DNA from: Lentisphaeria bacterium
GTDB lineage: Bacteria > Verrucomicrobiota > Lentisphaeria > Oligosphaerales > Oligosphaeraceae
Direction of reading: 5' to 3'
Assembly (NCBI GenBank): GCA_016287975.1
Contig: JAEEXV010000393.1
Span: forward strand, 1-11,395
DNA length: 11,395 nucleotides
Shown here: in pieces, positions 1-6,508 of the stretch
How the letters are laid out: each line of letters begins with the position of its first letter
Position numbering within the stretch: the first letter of the stretch is position 1
The notes under the pieces: model-generated
What the model saw: the letters and a program-made list of their open reading frames with translations, nothing else
The model's database searches: none
Told to the model about the DNA's origin: nothing
Program-made: the position numbers and the translations under genes

Positions 1-61
1 AGGGCCGCGAAGTCGCCGGAGTTTCCGGAGTGTCCGGATTCCCAGGAGCGGTGGCGGGGTT

Positions 62-113
62 GCTCGGCGGTCCGCCACGGCGGGACGCGGTGGCTACGGC
101 CGCGAAAGCGCCG
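62..113. repeat. 52-bp palindromic repeat module, copy 2
   Basis: This matches 311-362 with three mismatches in 52 bp. The core CCACGGCG-GGA-CGCGGTGG is an inverted repeat with one mismatch relative to the perfect form in the other copy. As I recall, GC-rich elements of this kind are scattered through PVC genomes and appear as spurious RRDAVAT-like peptides. Here the module alternates with the 9-bp unit runs. Confidence 0.75.
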
Positions 114-293
114 GATTTTCCGGATTTTCCGGAGTTTCCGGATCTTCCGGAGTTTCCGGAGTTTCCGGAGTTCCCGGAGTTTCCGGAGTTTCCGGAGTTC
201 CCGGAGTTTCCGGAGTTCCCGGAGTTTCCGGAGTTTCCGGAGTTCCCGGATCTTCCGGAGTTTCCGGAGTTTCCGGAGTTTCCGGAGTTTCCG
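114..293. repeat. Tandem array, 20 x 9-bp unit (GAGTTTCCG)
   Basis: There are exactly 20 consecutive 9-bp units. Most are GAGTTTCCG or GAGTTCCCG, with GATTTTCCG and GATCTTCCG variants at the left edge and near the right end. Because 9 is a multiple of three and the unit contains no stop, frames stay open: plus-strand Phe-Pro-Glu, minus-strand Pro-Glu-Thr/Gly. Neither strand has an ATG start with a ribosome site leading in, so coding is unlikely. Unit variants are interspersed rather than graded, suggesting repeated slippage or unequal exchange. Copy number probably varies between strains. Confidence 0.9.
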
Positions 294-310
294 GAAGCGG
301 GTGCTGGTTT

Positions 311-362
311 GCTCGGCGATCCGCCACGGCGGGACGCCGTGGCTACGGCCGCGAAGGCGCCG
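311..362. repeat. 52-bp palindromic repeat module, copy 3 (perfect hairpin)
   Basis: This copy contains a perfect 9-bp stem with a 3-base loop (GCCACGGCG-GGA-CGCCGTGGC, 323-343). The stem is fully preserved here, while copy 2 has one mismatch. It lies 27 bp from the stop codon of the minus-strand gene at 390-743, so it could also act as a transcript-end hairpin. There is no U-tract, so it is not called a terminator. Confidence 0.75.
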
Positions 363-389
363 GATCTTCCGGATCTTCCGGGAAAGGCG

Positions 390-743
390 TTAGGAGAGGA
401 TGGGCGGGATGATCAGTTCGTCGTCATCGTCGTCGTCATGGCAGCAGCCATCGTGGTGGTGGTGATGGCCGCCGTCGAGGTCGATGTTGGGGGAAACCTT
501 GACCATGCAGAAGAACTCGGCGTCACGCAGGAGCGGCGTGCCGTCGGAGGGCTGGATGGTCGGCAGCGCCGTCGCGGGGACGGTGAAGACGGAGCCCGCC
601 CCCTGCATCACCTGCAGATGCCCGCCGACCCAGCTGGCGCGGCCGCGCAGGCAACGGCACTGCACGCGCCCTGCGGCCGCGTCGAGCACCTTGACGAAGA
701 CGACGCAGAAGCGGCGTCCTTCCAGATAGTCGAGGTTGTACAT
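390..743 (-). CDS. Unrecognised 117-aa protein with His/Cys/Asp-rich tail
   Basis: I do not recognise this family. The ATG at 743 gives 117 residues. A TTG at 791 would extend the frame through the terminator hairpin and is disfavoured. Residues 1-85 alternate hydrophobic and charged residues like a small beta-rich domain, with Cys at 13, 29, 31 and 79. Residues 93-109 read HHHHHDGCCHDDDDDDE, a dense set of potential metal ligands, followed by a short hydrophobic end (LIIPPILS). There is no signal peptide or membrane segment. No clear Shine-Dalgarno sequence precedes the ATG, which lies just after the U-tract of the pckG terminator. Expression would need read-through or a promoter I cannot see. 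It lies downstream of pckG on the same strand and ends 9 bp before the repeat array. The trinucleotide-rich 3' end may itself have grown by slippage. Confidence 0.6.
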   Translation of the reverse strand: MYNLDYLEGRRFCVVFVKVLDAAAGRVQCRCLRGRASWVGGHLQVMQGAGSVFTVPATALPTIQPSDGTPLLRDAEFFCMVKVSPNIDLDGGHHHHHDGCCHDDDDDDELIIPPILS

Positions 744-750
744 GGGTGCG

Positions 751-799
751 AAAAATGCAAAGGGCCGGCCTGGCGCATGGTGGATGCGCAAGCCGGCCC
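751..799 (-). terminator. Intrinsic terminator of pckG
   Basis: Read on the minus strand, GGGCCGGC (799-792) pairs with GCCGGCCC (769-762). An inner GCGCAT/ATGCGC stem closes a 5-base loop. The hairpin is followed by TTTGCATTTTT (761-751). It starts 27 bp after the pckG stop codon. Confidence 0.85.
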
Positions 800-825
800 G
801 CGGGGGTTCAGATCACGTCAGGTGG

Positions 826-2631
826 TTAGCAGCCCAGGCGCGCCTTGAGGTCCTCGAACTGCTTGCGGACTTCGGCGGGCAGGTGCGTGCCGAACTTGTC
901 GAGCCAGGCGGCGAACTGGGGCATTGTGGCCTTCCAGCCCTCGGTGTCGACGGAGAGCAGGGTCTTCTTGTCCTCGGCGGGGAGGTCGAGGCCGGTGAGG
1001 TCCAGGGATTCCTCGGTCGGCAGGTAGCCGATCGCGGTCTTCTGGGCGTCGGCCTTGCCGTCGCAGCGCTGGAAGATCCACTTGAGGACGCGGCTGTTGT
1101 CGCCGTAGCCAGGCCACAGGAAGTGGCCGTCCTCGCCGCGGCGGAACCAGTTCACGTAGTAGATCTTCGGGAGCTTGGCGCCAGGGTGCTTGCCGATGTC
1201 CAGCCAGTGCTGGAAGTAGTCGCCCATGTTGTAGCCGCAGAAGGGCAGCATCGCCATCGGGTCGAAGCGGAGCTGGCCCGCGCCGCCCAGGGTGGCGGCG
1301 GTCATCTCGGAGCTCATCGTCGCGCCCATGAAGACGCCGTGTTCCCAGCTGAAGGACTCGTTGACCAGCGGGACGACGGTCTTGCGGCGGCCGCCGAAGA
1401 GGATCGCGGAGATCGGAACGCCCTCGGGATCTTCCCATTCGGGGGCGATGACGGGGCACTGCCGCGCGGGGGTCGTGAAGCGGGAGTTCTTATGGGCGCC
1501 AGGGGTGGTGGCGGTGGCCTTGTTCCAGGGGCGGCGCAGCCAGTCGACGACCTCGCCGGGATCCTTGACGTCGCTGTCTTCCCACCACACGCCGTAGTCG
1601 GCGGTCAGGGCGACGTTGGTGAAGATGGTGTTGCCCTTGTTGATGGTCTCCATCGCGTTGGGGTTCGACTTCATCGAGGTGCCTGGGGCGACGCCGAAGA
1701 AGCCCGCCTCGGGGTTGATGGCGTGGAGCATGCCGTCCTTCTCGTTGAAGCGCATCCAGGCGATGTCGTCGCCGACGGTCTCGACCTTCCAGCCAGGCAG
1801 GGTCGGGCGGAGCATGGCCAGGTTGGTCTTGCCGCAGGCCGACGGGAACGCGCCGGTGACATACTTGACCTCGCCCTCGGGGGAGGTCAGCTTGAGGATC
1901 AGCATGTGCTCGGCCATCCAGCCCTCGTCCCGCGCCAGGACGGTGGCGATGCGCAGCGCGAAGCACTTCTTGCCGAGCAGGGCGTTGCCGCCGTAGCCAG
2001 AACCGAAGGAGATGATCTCGCGGGTCTCGGGGAACTGGGTGATGTATTTCTTCTCGACGGGCGCGCAGGGCCACGGCACGTCGGCCTGCCCTTCCGCCAG
2101 CGGAGCGCCGTTGGAGTGGACGGACTGGACGAACTCATGGCCGGCGTCGATGCGGTCCAGGATGGTCTTGGAGACGCGGGTCATGATCTCCATGTTCGCG
2201 ACGACGTACGGGGAATCGGTGATCTCGATGCCGTACTTGGCGATCGGGGATTCGGGGTTGCCCATGGAGTAGGGGATGACGTACATGGTGCGGCCGGCCA
2301 TGCAGCCGTCGAAGATCTGGTTGAACTCGGCCTTCATCTCCTTGGGGTCCTTCCAGTGGTTGGTCGGGCCTGCGTCCTCCTCCTTCTCGGAGCAGATGAA
2401 GGTGCGCTCCTCGACGCGCGCCACGTCGCTCTTGTCGGAGCGGGCGAGGTAGGAGTTCGCGGGGGACTTGAGCTTGATGAAGGTGCCGGTCTTGACCATC
2501 AGGTCGCAGAGGCGGTCGTATTCCGCCTGGCTGCCGTCGCAGATTTCAACGTTGGCGGGCTTGCACAGATCAATCCAGCCCTGGAGCCAGCTCTTCAGCT
2601 TGGCGTTCTTCAGTTCGTTAACGGTTGTCAT
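826..2631 (-). CDS. pckG: Phosphoenolpyruvate carboxykinase (GTP)
   Basis: This is a cytoplasmic enzyme that converts oxaloacetate plus GTP to phosphoenolpyruvate, CO2 and GDP. It is the entry step of gluconeogenesis and, in anaerobes, can run in reverse to fix CO2. The start at 2631 (601 aa, normal for the GTP family) is chosen because AAGGAG lies 9 bases upstream. The in-frame extension to 2694 has no such site. Visible landmarks are the phosphate-binding loop [11 protein letters not shown] (residues 260-270) with the reactive cysteine C266, the metal/nucleotide motif GDDIAWMR (287-294), [10 protein letters not shown] (213-222), and the [10 protein letters not shown] region typical of the GTP-using class. 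It is a single-gene unit, with a terminator of the upstream gene behind its start and its own terminator at 751-799. Very high third-position GC suggests core-genome origin and good expression. Confidence 0.97.
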   Translation of the reverse strand: MTTVNELKNAKLKSWLQGWIDLCKPANVEICDGSQAEYDRLCDLMVKTGTFIKLKSPANSYLARSDKSDVARVEERTFICSEKEEDAGPTNHWKDPKEMKAEFNQIFDGCMAGRTMYVIPYSMGNPESPIAKYGIEITDSPYVVANMEIMTRVSKTILDRIDAGHEFVQSVHSNGAPLAEGQADVPWPCAPVEKKYITQFPETREIISFGSGYGGNALLGKKCFALRIATVLARDEGWMAEHMLILKLTSPEGEVKYVTGAFPSACGKTNLAMLRPTLPGWKVETVGDDIAWMRFNEKDGMLHAINPEAGFFGVAPGTSMKSNPNAMETINKGNTIFTNVALTADYGVWWEDSDVKDPGEVVDWLRRPWNKATATTPGAHKNSRFTTPARQCPVIAPEWEDPEGVPISAILFGGRRKTVVPLVNESFSWEHGVFMGATMSSEMTAATLGGAGQLRFDPMAMLPFCGYNMGDYFQHWLDIGKHPGAKLPKIYYVNWFRRGEDGHFLWPGYGDNSRVLKWIFQRCDGKADAQKTAIGYLPTEESLDLTGLDLPAEDKKTLLSVDTEGWKATMPQFAAWLDKFGTHLPAEVRKQFEDLKARLGC

Positions 2632-2702
2632 GCTTGTGAACTCCTTGCAGGGGACATCGACTGCCGGGACCATTCCCAGGCAGTCCTGAAACACGAGGCC
2701 TT

Positions 2703-2708
2703 AATATA
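2703..2708 (-). promoter_or_regulatory. Possible -10 element of pckG
   Basis: The sequence TATATT on the minus strand (within TTATATTAAGG) is the only AT-rich box in an otherwise GC-rich leader, 72 bp before the pckG ATG. No convincing -35 hexamer is seen 16-18 bp upstream, so this is a weak call. Confidence 0.3.
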
Positions 2709-2740
2709 ATGCCCCAACGCCGCACGGACGGCCCGGCACC

Positions 2741-2774
2741 TAAAAATGGCGGGGGGAGAGAGGCCCCCCCCGCC
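2741..2774 (-). terminator. Intrinsic terminator of the GH28-like gene
   Basis: On the minus strand, GGCGGGGGG (2774-2766) pairs with CCCCCCGCC (2756-2748) across a 9-base loop. It is followed by ATTTTTA (2747-2741). It lies 25 bp past the stop codon at 2800 and insulates pckG from the upstream gene. Confidence 0.85.
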
Positions 2775-2799
2775 TAGACGATGCAGGCGCGCCCAGCAG

Positions 2800-4128
2800 T
2801 CATTTGGATTGGCGCAGATTCGACAGGGTAAGGTTGCGGGTGTTTTCCAACCCCGATTCATACGAAATCGGCGGATTGTTCGGATTGTGGTTGATCACAT
2901 TGGAGATGATGGAATCACAGAGGCTTCCTGCAATGCGGATGCAGCGGTGCGAATGGGTGCTTGCATGGATATTGTTCAAAATGATTCCATACGTGTCCCC
3001 GAGCGGCGTGATGCCGCCAAAGCGCGGGAGCTTGTCGCCGACTTTCACCGTGACGCTTGCGAGCCCCCCGGGCGCCGCGTCGTCGATGATACCATCGACA
3101 ATGATATCATGGATTTTCGGGCCGCCGGTGTTGAGGAAGCGGACGATGTTGCAGGCCTTCCGTCCGACGGCGTGCCCGACGACATTCCGGATCAGAATGT
3201 GCGAGATGTCGTCGTCGCCCGTCGGGCGGGTGCCGGTGACCATCGTGGAGTTATCATTGCCAGGGGGAGTTTTACCCTTGCCTGCTATGGCGGTCAGGGC
3301 AATCAAATCATCGCCCGTATAGCCCGTGATGTTTTCAATGACGAAGTTATGGCAGCCCTGCCGCAAATCGATGCCGTCCTGGTTCATGAGGCATTCCTTT
3401 TTGCCGTCGATTATTTTGAAAGCCGTCGACTCGAAGCGCAAGTCTCGCAACAGGCCGTCCCTGCAATGTTCATGTGAAATCGACCAGCAATGCGGATCGC
3501 GGATGGTCAGGTTGCAAATGGAAAAACGCTCCACGTAGGCAAGCAGGATGCCGATGTTCCGCCAGTCGCCCTTGTGGCGCTCGCCCTCCTTGTCAAAGTC
3601 CGTGCCGTAGGAGCGCCAGTTCGCCGGGTTGTCCTCGATGTCGTCGTAATAGCGCGACGGAATGCCAAGCGGCTTGACCGAATCGCCCGACGACCGCGGA
3701 TGATCCGCGCCTACCAGCAAGGCATTGCCTTTGCCGAGGATATGGATGTCATGGACTTTCCGTATGTCCGTAATGCCAATACCGCAGTTTGCGCTGCGGA
3801 TGAAATTGTCGCGGCACTTGTCGGAAAGTTTCAGCGTGCAGTCATCGATGACCAGCGTCATGTTGGAATCCAGAAGGATCGCACGGTCGAGCAGCCAGTA
3901 GTCGCGGCCATCCGCGTCTTCGCGCCGGGAAATGACGATTGTGCCGCCGCCTTTCGCCTTGACCGCCGCAACCGCCTGATCAATGCGTTCCGAGTCCGTT
4001 CCGTTGAAATGGTTTGGGTTGAAATCTGTTGCCATTCTCGCGCTTCCTTGCCAATGCGTGCACGACCACGTCAGGGTCAATGCCAAAACCAGGATCCATG
4101 CACCTAAAATCTTGCCGAGTCTATCCAT
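2800..4128 (-). CDS. Secreted right-handed beta-helix protein, GH28/polygalacturonase-like
   Basis: Probable exported polysaccharide-degrading enzyme of the pectin-lyase fold. The start at 4128 (442 aa) is favoured because it places a signal peptide at the N-terminus (about residues 1-25, hydrophobic ILGAWILVLALTLTWSC). The TWSC site resembles but does not meet a standard lipobox. AAGGA lies about 13 bases upstream, a long spacing. DFNPNHFNGTDSERIDQAV (35-53) followed by GGGTIVI (60-66) is the usual opening of GH28-type helices. NQDGID (249-254) and TGDD (271-274) match the NTDGID and G-DD active-site motifs of GH28, which carry the catalytic aspartates. The canonical GHG and RIK motifs are not clearly present; GHAVG (318-322) and NIVRF (327-331) are candidate counterparts. 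Substrate is unknown. It may be a divergent GH28 or a related beta-helix lyase/hydrolase. It has its own promoter and terminator. Confidence 0.75.
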   Translation of the reverse strand: MDRLGKILGAWILVLALTLTWSCTHWQGSARMATDFNPNHFNGTDSERIDQAVAAVKAKGGGTIVISRREDADGRDYWLLDRAILLDSNMTLVIDDCTLKLSDKCRDNFIRSANCGIGITDIRKVHDIHILGKGNALLVGADHPRSSGDSVKPLGIPSRYYDDIEDNPANWRSYGTDFDKEGERHKGDWRNIGILLAYVERFSICNLTIRDPHCWSISHEHCRDGLLRDLRFESTAFKIIDGKKECLMNQDGIDLRQGCHNFVIENITGYTGDDLIALTAIAGKGKTPPGNDNSTMVTGTRPTGDDDISHILIRNVVGHAVGRKACNIVRFLNTGGPKIHDIIVDGIIDDAAPGGLASVTVKVGDKLPRFGGITPLGDTYGIILNNIHASTHSHRCIRIAGSLCDSIISNVINHNPNNPPISYESGLENTRNLTLSNLRQSK

Positions 4129-4188
4129 GTCGCAGAACCGTTCCTTGCTATGCCGCCAAATCCCCCTGGAGTCCATGCCATGGAAACA

Positions 4189-4215
4189 ATGTAACCGGGA
4201 AAACGACAATTTCAA
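4189..4215 (-). promoter_or_regulatory. Candidate sigma70 promoter of the GH28-like gene
   Basis: On the minus strand, TTGAAA (4215-4210) and TACATT (4194-4189) are separated by 16 bp. This would give a start near 4181 and a leader of about 50 bases before the ATG at 4128. TTGAAA matches the -35 consensus at 5 of 6 positions and TACATT matches the -10 consensus at 4 of 6. Confidence 0.5.
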
Positions 4216-4325
4216 GCCAGCCTTCGCATTTTCCCGATTTTGCCACACCATTTCAATGACTTGCGTGAGTTTCCTGCACTTGCCGGACGGCGCGTTGAAT
4301 GGGTGTTATGCTATGCCCGAACACC

Positions 4326-4421
4326 ATGGACACGCCCGCCCCTCAAAATGAAATCGTGGTCTATCAGCCGGACGGCGACCTCCGCCTCGAAGTCCGCCTG
4401 GAAGCCGAGACGGTATGGCTT
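4326..4421 (+). repeat. Direct repeat, copy A (5' end of broken RhuM gene)
   Basis: These first 96 bp match 4611-4706 with five substitutions, four of them synonymous. The encoded 32 residues differ at one position (Asn8/Ser8). Similarity drops sharply right after the TGG-CT codons, in the DNA-binding segment. Confidence 0.9.
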
Positions 4422-4561
4422 TCACAAAGTCAAATGGGCACATTGTTCGGTTGTTCAACCCGGAATGTAGGCATGCATGTGGAGAATTGACAGAAGAGGC
4501 AACTAGGAAGGATTTCTTCCTACTTCAATGTGAAGGAACCCGGCAAGTGCGCCGCCGGATC
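4326..4561 (+). pseudogene. Broken RhuM-family gene fragment
   Basis: This opens with MDTPAPQNEIVVYQPDG and continues through LAETVW-like and LFG helix-turn-helix-like sequence. It reaches a stop at 4488-4490 after only 54 residues. The expected continuation then reappears in another frame: GELTEEATRKDF (4481 onward) and EGTRQVRRRI (to 4561), as in intact RhuM relatives I recall. Homology then ends and the conserved YNLD core is missing. GGAGAAT at 4481-4487 is where the two frames meet. In an intact gene this heptamer would plausibly occur twice (valine-glutamate-asparagine and glycine-glutamate-leucine codons), so a deletion between the two copies would explain the frameshift. There is no Shine-Dalgarno site. 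It lies 49 bp upstream of the intact paralogue on the same strand. Confidence 0.7.
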
Positions 4562-4610
4562 ACTTGCAATCCGGCATTTCCCCATTGCCCATTGCACGTC
4601 CCCAGACACC

Positions 4611-4706
4611 ATGGACACGCCCGCCCCCCAAAGTGAAATCGTGGTCTATCAGCCGGATGGCGACCTCCGCCTTGAAGTTCGCCTGGAAGCCGAGACGGTA
4701 TGGCTA
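4611..4706 (+). repeat. Direct repeat, copy B (5' end of intact RhuM-PLD gene)
   Basis: Partner of 4326-4421. The bases just before both ATGs are also shared (ACACC), but similarity stops a few bases further upstream. Confidence 0.9.
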
Positions 4707-5531
4707 AATCAGCCGCAGTTATGCCAGTTGTTTGGCGTAGTCAAATCCAATGTTTCCTACCATTTGAGGAACATTTTCCAGGAAGGAGAACTCGTCTCTG
4801 AGGCAACTGTTCAAAGAATTCGAACAGTTCGATTGGAGGGAAACCGCAATGTCGAGCGCCTACAGGAGTATTATAATCTTGACGTCATCATCTCATTGGG
4901 CTATAGGATCAATTCCAGAAAAGGCATTCTCTTCCGCCAATGGGCGACCAGAGTGCTGCGTGACTATCTCCTGCGCGGGTACGCCGTGAACCAGCGGCTG
5001 GAGCAATTGGAGGACAAGGTGGATCGCCGCCTGGCCGGGCATGACGCCGCAATCGGGGAACTCCGGGAGCGAGTCGGCTTCTTTGTGCAGACCGCGCTTC
5101 CCCCGGTGCGCGGCGTCTTCTACGACGGGCAGATCTTCGACGCGCACGCCTTCGCCGCACGCCTCATCGCCTCCGCTACGAAGTCCATTCTCCTCATCGA
5201 CAGTTGGGGCGATGTCGCGACGCTGGAATTCCTCGCGAAGAAGGCTCCGGGCGTCGGCGTGGAAGTCGTCGCCTCCCCGCGCGGGAACCGCCTCGCCGCC
5301 GCCGACATCGCCGCCTTCAACGTCCAGTACGGCGGGCTTTCCGTGCACACCAGCACCCGCTTCCACGACCGCTTCCTAATCCTAGACAATACCGCGATCT
5401 ACCTCTTCGGCGCTTCGCTCAAGGATCTAGGGCGCACATGCTTCGCCTTCACTCAACTTGATCCCGCCGAAATCCCCGCCCTGAAAGCCAGGACAGGACG
5501 GCACGTTTCCCCTCCGAGTGCAGAAAGATGA
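4611..5531 (+). CDS. RhuM-family protein fused to a C-terminal PLD-like domain
   Basis: A 306-residue cytoplasmic protein. Residues about 1-125 are a RhuM domain: an N-terminal beta region (IVVYQPDGDLRLEV), a helix-turn-helix-like part (LNQPQLCQLFGVVKSNVSYH, 32-51) and the family core YYNLDVIISLGYRINSRKG (87-105) with FRQWATRVLRDYL. A short charged coiled-coil-like linker follows (127-155). Residues 165-280 resemble a phospholipase-D-like module: FYDGQIFDAH, KSILLIDSWGD (191-201), HDRFLILD (252-259) and GASLKDLG (267-274). HDRF replaces the classical HxK, so catalysis is uncertain. The ATG at 4611 has no Shine-Dalgarno; a GTG at 4530 would extend the protein, but the conserved start shared with the broken copy supports 4611. 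RhuM proteins are common in mobile and defence-rich regions; the function is unproven. It sits between two minus-strand enzyme genes. Confidence 0.85.
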   Translation: MDTPAPQSEIVVYQPDGDLRLEVRLEAETVWLNQPQLCQLFGVVKSNVSYHLRNIFQEGELVSEATVQRIRTVRLEGNRNVERLQEYYNLDVIISLGYRINSRKGILFRQWATRVLRDYLLRGYAVNQRLEQLEDKVDRRLAGHDAAIGELRERVGFFVQTALPPVRGVFYDGQIFDAHAFAARLIASATKSILLIDSWGDVATLEFLAKKAPGVGVEVVASPRGNRLAAADIAAFNVQYGGLSVHTSTRFHDRFLILDNTAIYLFGASLKDLGRTCFAFTQLDPAEIPALKARTGRHVSPPSAER

Positions 5532-5634
5532 GCGGTTCTTTTGCCAAATGTTTACAAGAGCATTGCCAAAATACCACGAAAACATAGCGAATCATGGTTG
5601 GTTACATCACCAAACATAAGCGAATGGCGGCACG

Positions 5635-5654
5635 TTCGTCATGATTCGTCATGA
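5635..5654. repeat. Tandem 10-bp repeat TTCGTCATGA x 2
   Basis: Two perfect adjacent copies occupy 5635-5644 and 5645-5654, immediately left of the inverted-repeat cluster. They are flanked by GTTC and GAAC, which are themselves complementary. A 10-bp period puts both copies on the same face of the helix, as protein-binding sites often are. Confidence 0.8.
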
Positions 5655-5655
5655 A

Positions 5656-5742
5656 CTGCATATTTCCCCATGCTAAAATATGCAGAAGGCCTCTTGTATC
5701 TGCATAATTTGGGATAACATTATATGCAGAACGCGCATGGGG
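5656..5742. repeat. Cluster of two nested hairpins with shared CTGCAT arms
   Basis: Hairpin 1 is CTGCATATTT (5656-5665) with AAATATGCAG (5676-5685), a perfect 10-bp stem with a 10-base loop. Hairpin 2 is CTGCATAAT (5700-5708) with ATTATATGCAG (5719-5729), which has a 2-base bulge and again a 10-base loop. The loop of hairpin 1 (CCCCATGC, 5666-5673) is the exact reverse complement of GCATGGGG at 5735-5742, so a long-range 8-bp pairing is possible. The cluster lies between two convergent genes, so it is not an obvious promoter. No standard U-tract follows the hairpins, and no protein-coding frame is credible. It could be a structured RNA, a mobile-element end or a multimeric protein-binding site. 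Confidence 0.75.
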
Positions 5743-5765
5743 TCAAAACGTAGGATCACTCCTCC

Positions 5766-6410
5766 TCAAATCTTGATGCCGACTTTCGCGGCGGCCTTTG
5801 CCCAGGCGTTGGCGATAAGTTGGTGTCCTGGAGGCAGTGGATGCACGCCATCCCGGAGCCAGTACTCCATCGGTGCGCGCTTGGTCGCCTGGTTGAAGAG
5901 TTCCTGCAATGGCACAAAGGCCGTGCCATATTTCCTCGCCATCTTGCGGACGACTTTCGCCTTTTCCGCCACGTCCTCGACCCAGTCCTTTCCGGTGACG
6001 GCGCCAAATTCCAGCACGAATGGCTCCATCAGAATGAACTTCACCTTTGGCAGCGCCTGCAGCGACCAGTCCAATAGCATCTTATAGAATTGCTCGAAGC
6101 GTGGAGTATCGACGCCGTTCTGGCGGACTTTCTCATGCCAAACGTCGTTTACGCCGATGAGGATGCTGATATAGTCGGGTTTCAGGTTGAGCGCATCGAT
6201 TTTCCAGCGGGCATAGAGGTCGACGATCCGGTGCCCGCCGATGCCCCGGTTGTAGATGGTCCAGCCATCCTCGGGATGTTCGCCAAGCAGTTTGCTTCCG
6301 ATGAGGTTTGGATAGCCAGGGCCGAAGCCGCTGTTGGGGCCTTGATCGTTGCTGGCGGTGCGGCCGCAATCCGTAATCGAATCGCCCATGAAAACAAGCG
6401 TCTTGCTCAT
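5766..6410 (-). CDS. SGNH/GDSL-family hydrolase (probable carbohydrate esterase)
   Basis: A 214-residue protein without a signal peptide, so probably cytoplasmic. All four SGNH blocks are visible: GDSITD (residues 9-14, nucleophile S11), NRGIGG (54-59, oxyanion-hole glycine), GVND (86-89, N88) and DGVHP (187-191, D187 and H190 of the triad). This predicts hydrolysis of acyl esters, as in deacetylases of plant or host sugars. The exact ester is not readable from sequence. The start at 6410 is fixed by AAGGAG 7 bases upstream. It follows the glycosidase-like gene on the same strand after 98 bp and may share its transcript, or use a promoter in that gap that I could not identify. The location inside the cell suggests action on imported oligosaccharides. 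Confidence 0.92.
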   Translation of the reverse strand: MSKTLVFMGDSITDCGRTASNDQGPNSGFGPGYPNLIGSKLLGEHPEDGWTIYNRGIGGHRIVDLYARWKIDALNLKPDYISILIGVNDVWHEKVRQNGVDTPRFEQFYKMLLDWSLQALPKVKFILMEPFVLEFGAVTGKDWVEDVAEKAKVVRKMARKYGTAFVPLQELFNQATKRAPMEYWLRDGVHPLPPGHQLIANAWAKAAAKVGIKI

Positions 6411-6508
6411 TGAAAATCTCCTTTTGGAATGATGGCGGAAAACGACAAAGCGCAGTCAGGCGTTCATACTTTACATCAGCGGCATGCCTTTGCCATTTGT
6501 CTGGGACA

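Larger units (their letters stand above)
1..380. repeat. Composite repeat region: palindromic modules alternating with 9-bp unit runs
   Basis: The stretch is built from a higher-order pattern: a run of 9-bp units, a linker of about 17 bp, then a 52-bp GC-rich module. The tail of one module copy (about 3-18) is cut by the window edge and is followed by three degenerate units (19-45). The second module (62-113) precedes 20 units (114-293). The third module (311-362) precedes two units (363-380), ending 9 bp before the stop codon of the next gene. No protein-like sequence other than the repeat itself is seen on either strand. It is best read as a noncoding minisatellite. Confidence 0.85.

Noticed and set aside
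114..293. CRISPR-like array
   Set aside because: Units are 9 bp and contiguous, with no spacers of unique sequence and no cas genes nearby.
94..327. Minus-strand Pro-Glu-Thr repeat protein, or plus-strand Phe-Pro-Glu repeat protein (30-848)
   Set aside because: A 9-bp repeat without stops keeps frames open on both strands. The minus frame has only a GTG start inside the palindromic module with no ribosome site, and the plus frame runs antisense through the next gene.
736..2709. Very long open frame on the plus strand opposite pckG (657 codons)
   Set aside because: It is a by-product of high third-position GC in pckG. Its translation is low-complexity Gly/Ala/Val/Asp-rich with no family resemblance, and it runs straight through two terminators.
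4311..4316. Extended -10 (TGtTATGCT) as promoter of the RhuM genes
   Set aside because: There is no matching -35, and it would start transcription almost at the ATG; too weak to call.
4504..4522. Hairpin TAGGAAG-GATTT-CTTCCTA
   Set aside because: It lies inside the decayed RhuM coding sequence, has no U-tract, and a 7-bp stem can arise by chance there.
5680..6087. Plus-strand open frame of 135 codons beginning in the repeat cluster
   Set aside because: It overlaps the SGNH hydrolase antisense, has no ribosome site, and its protein shows no family features.
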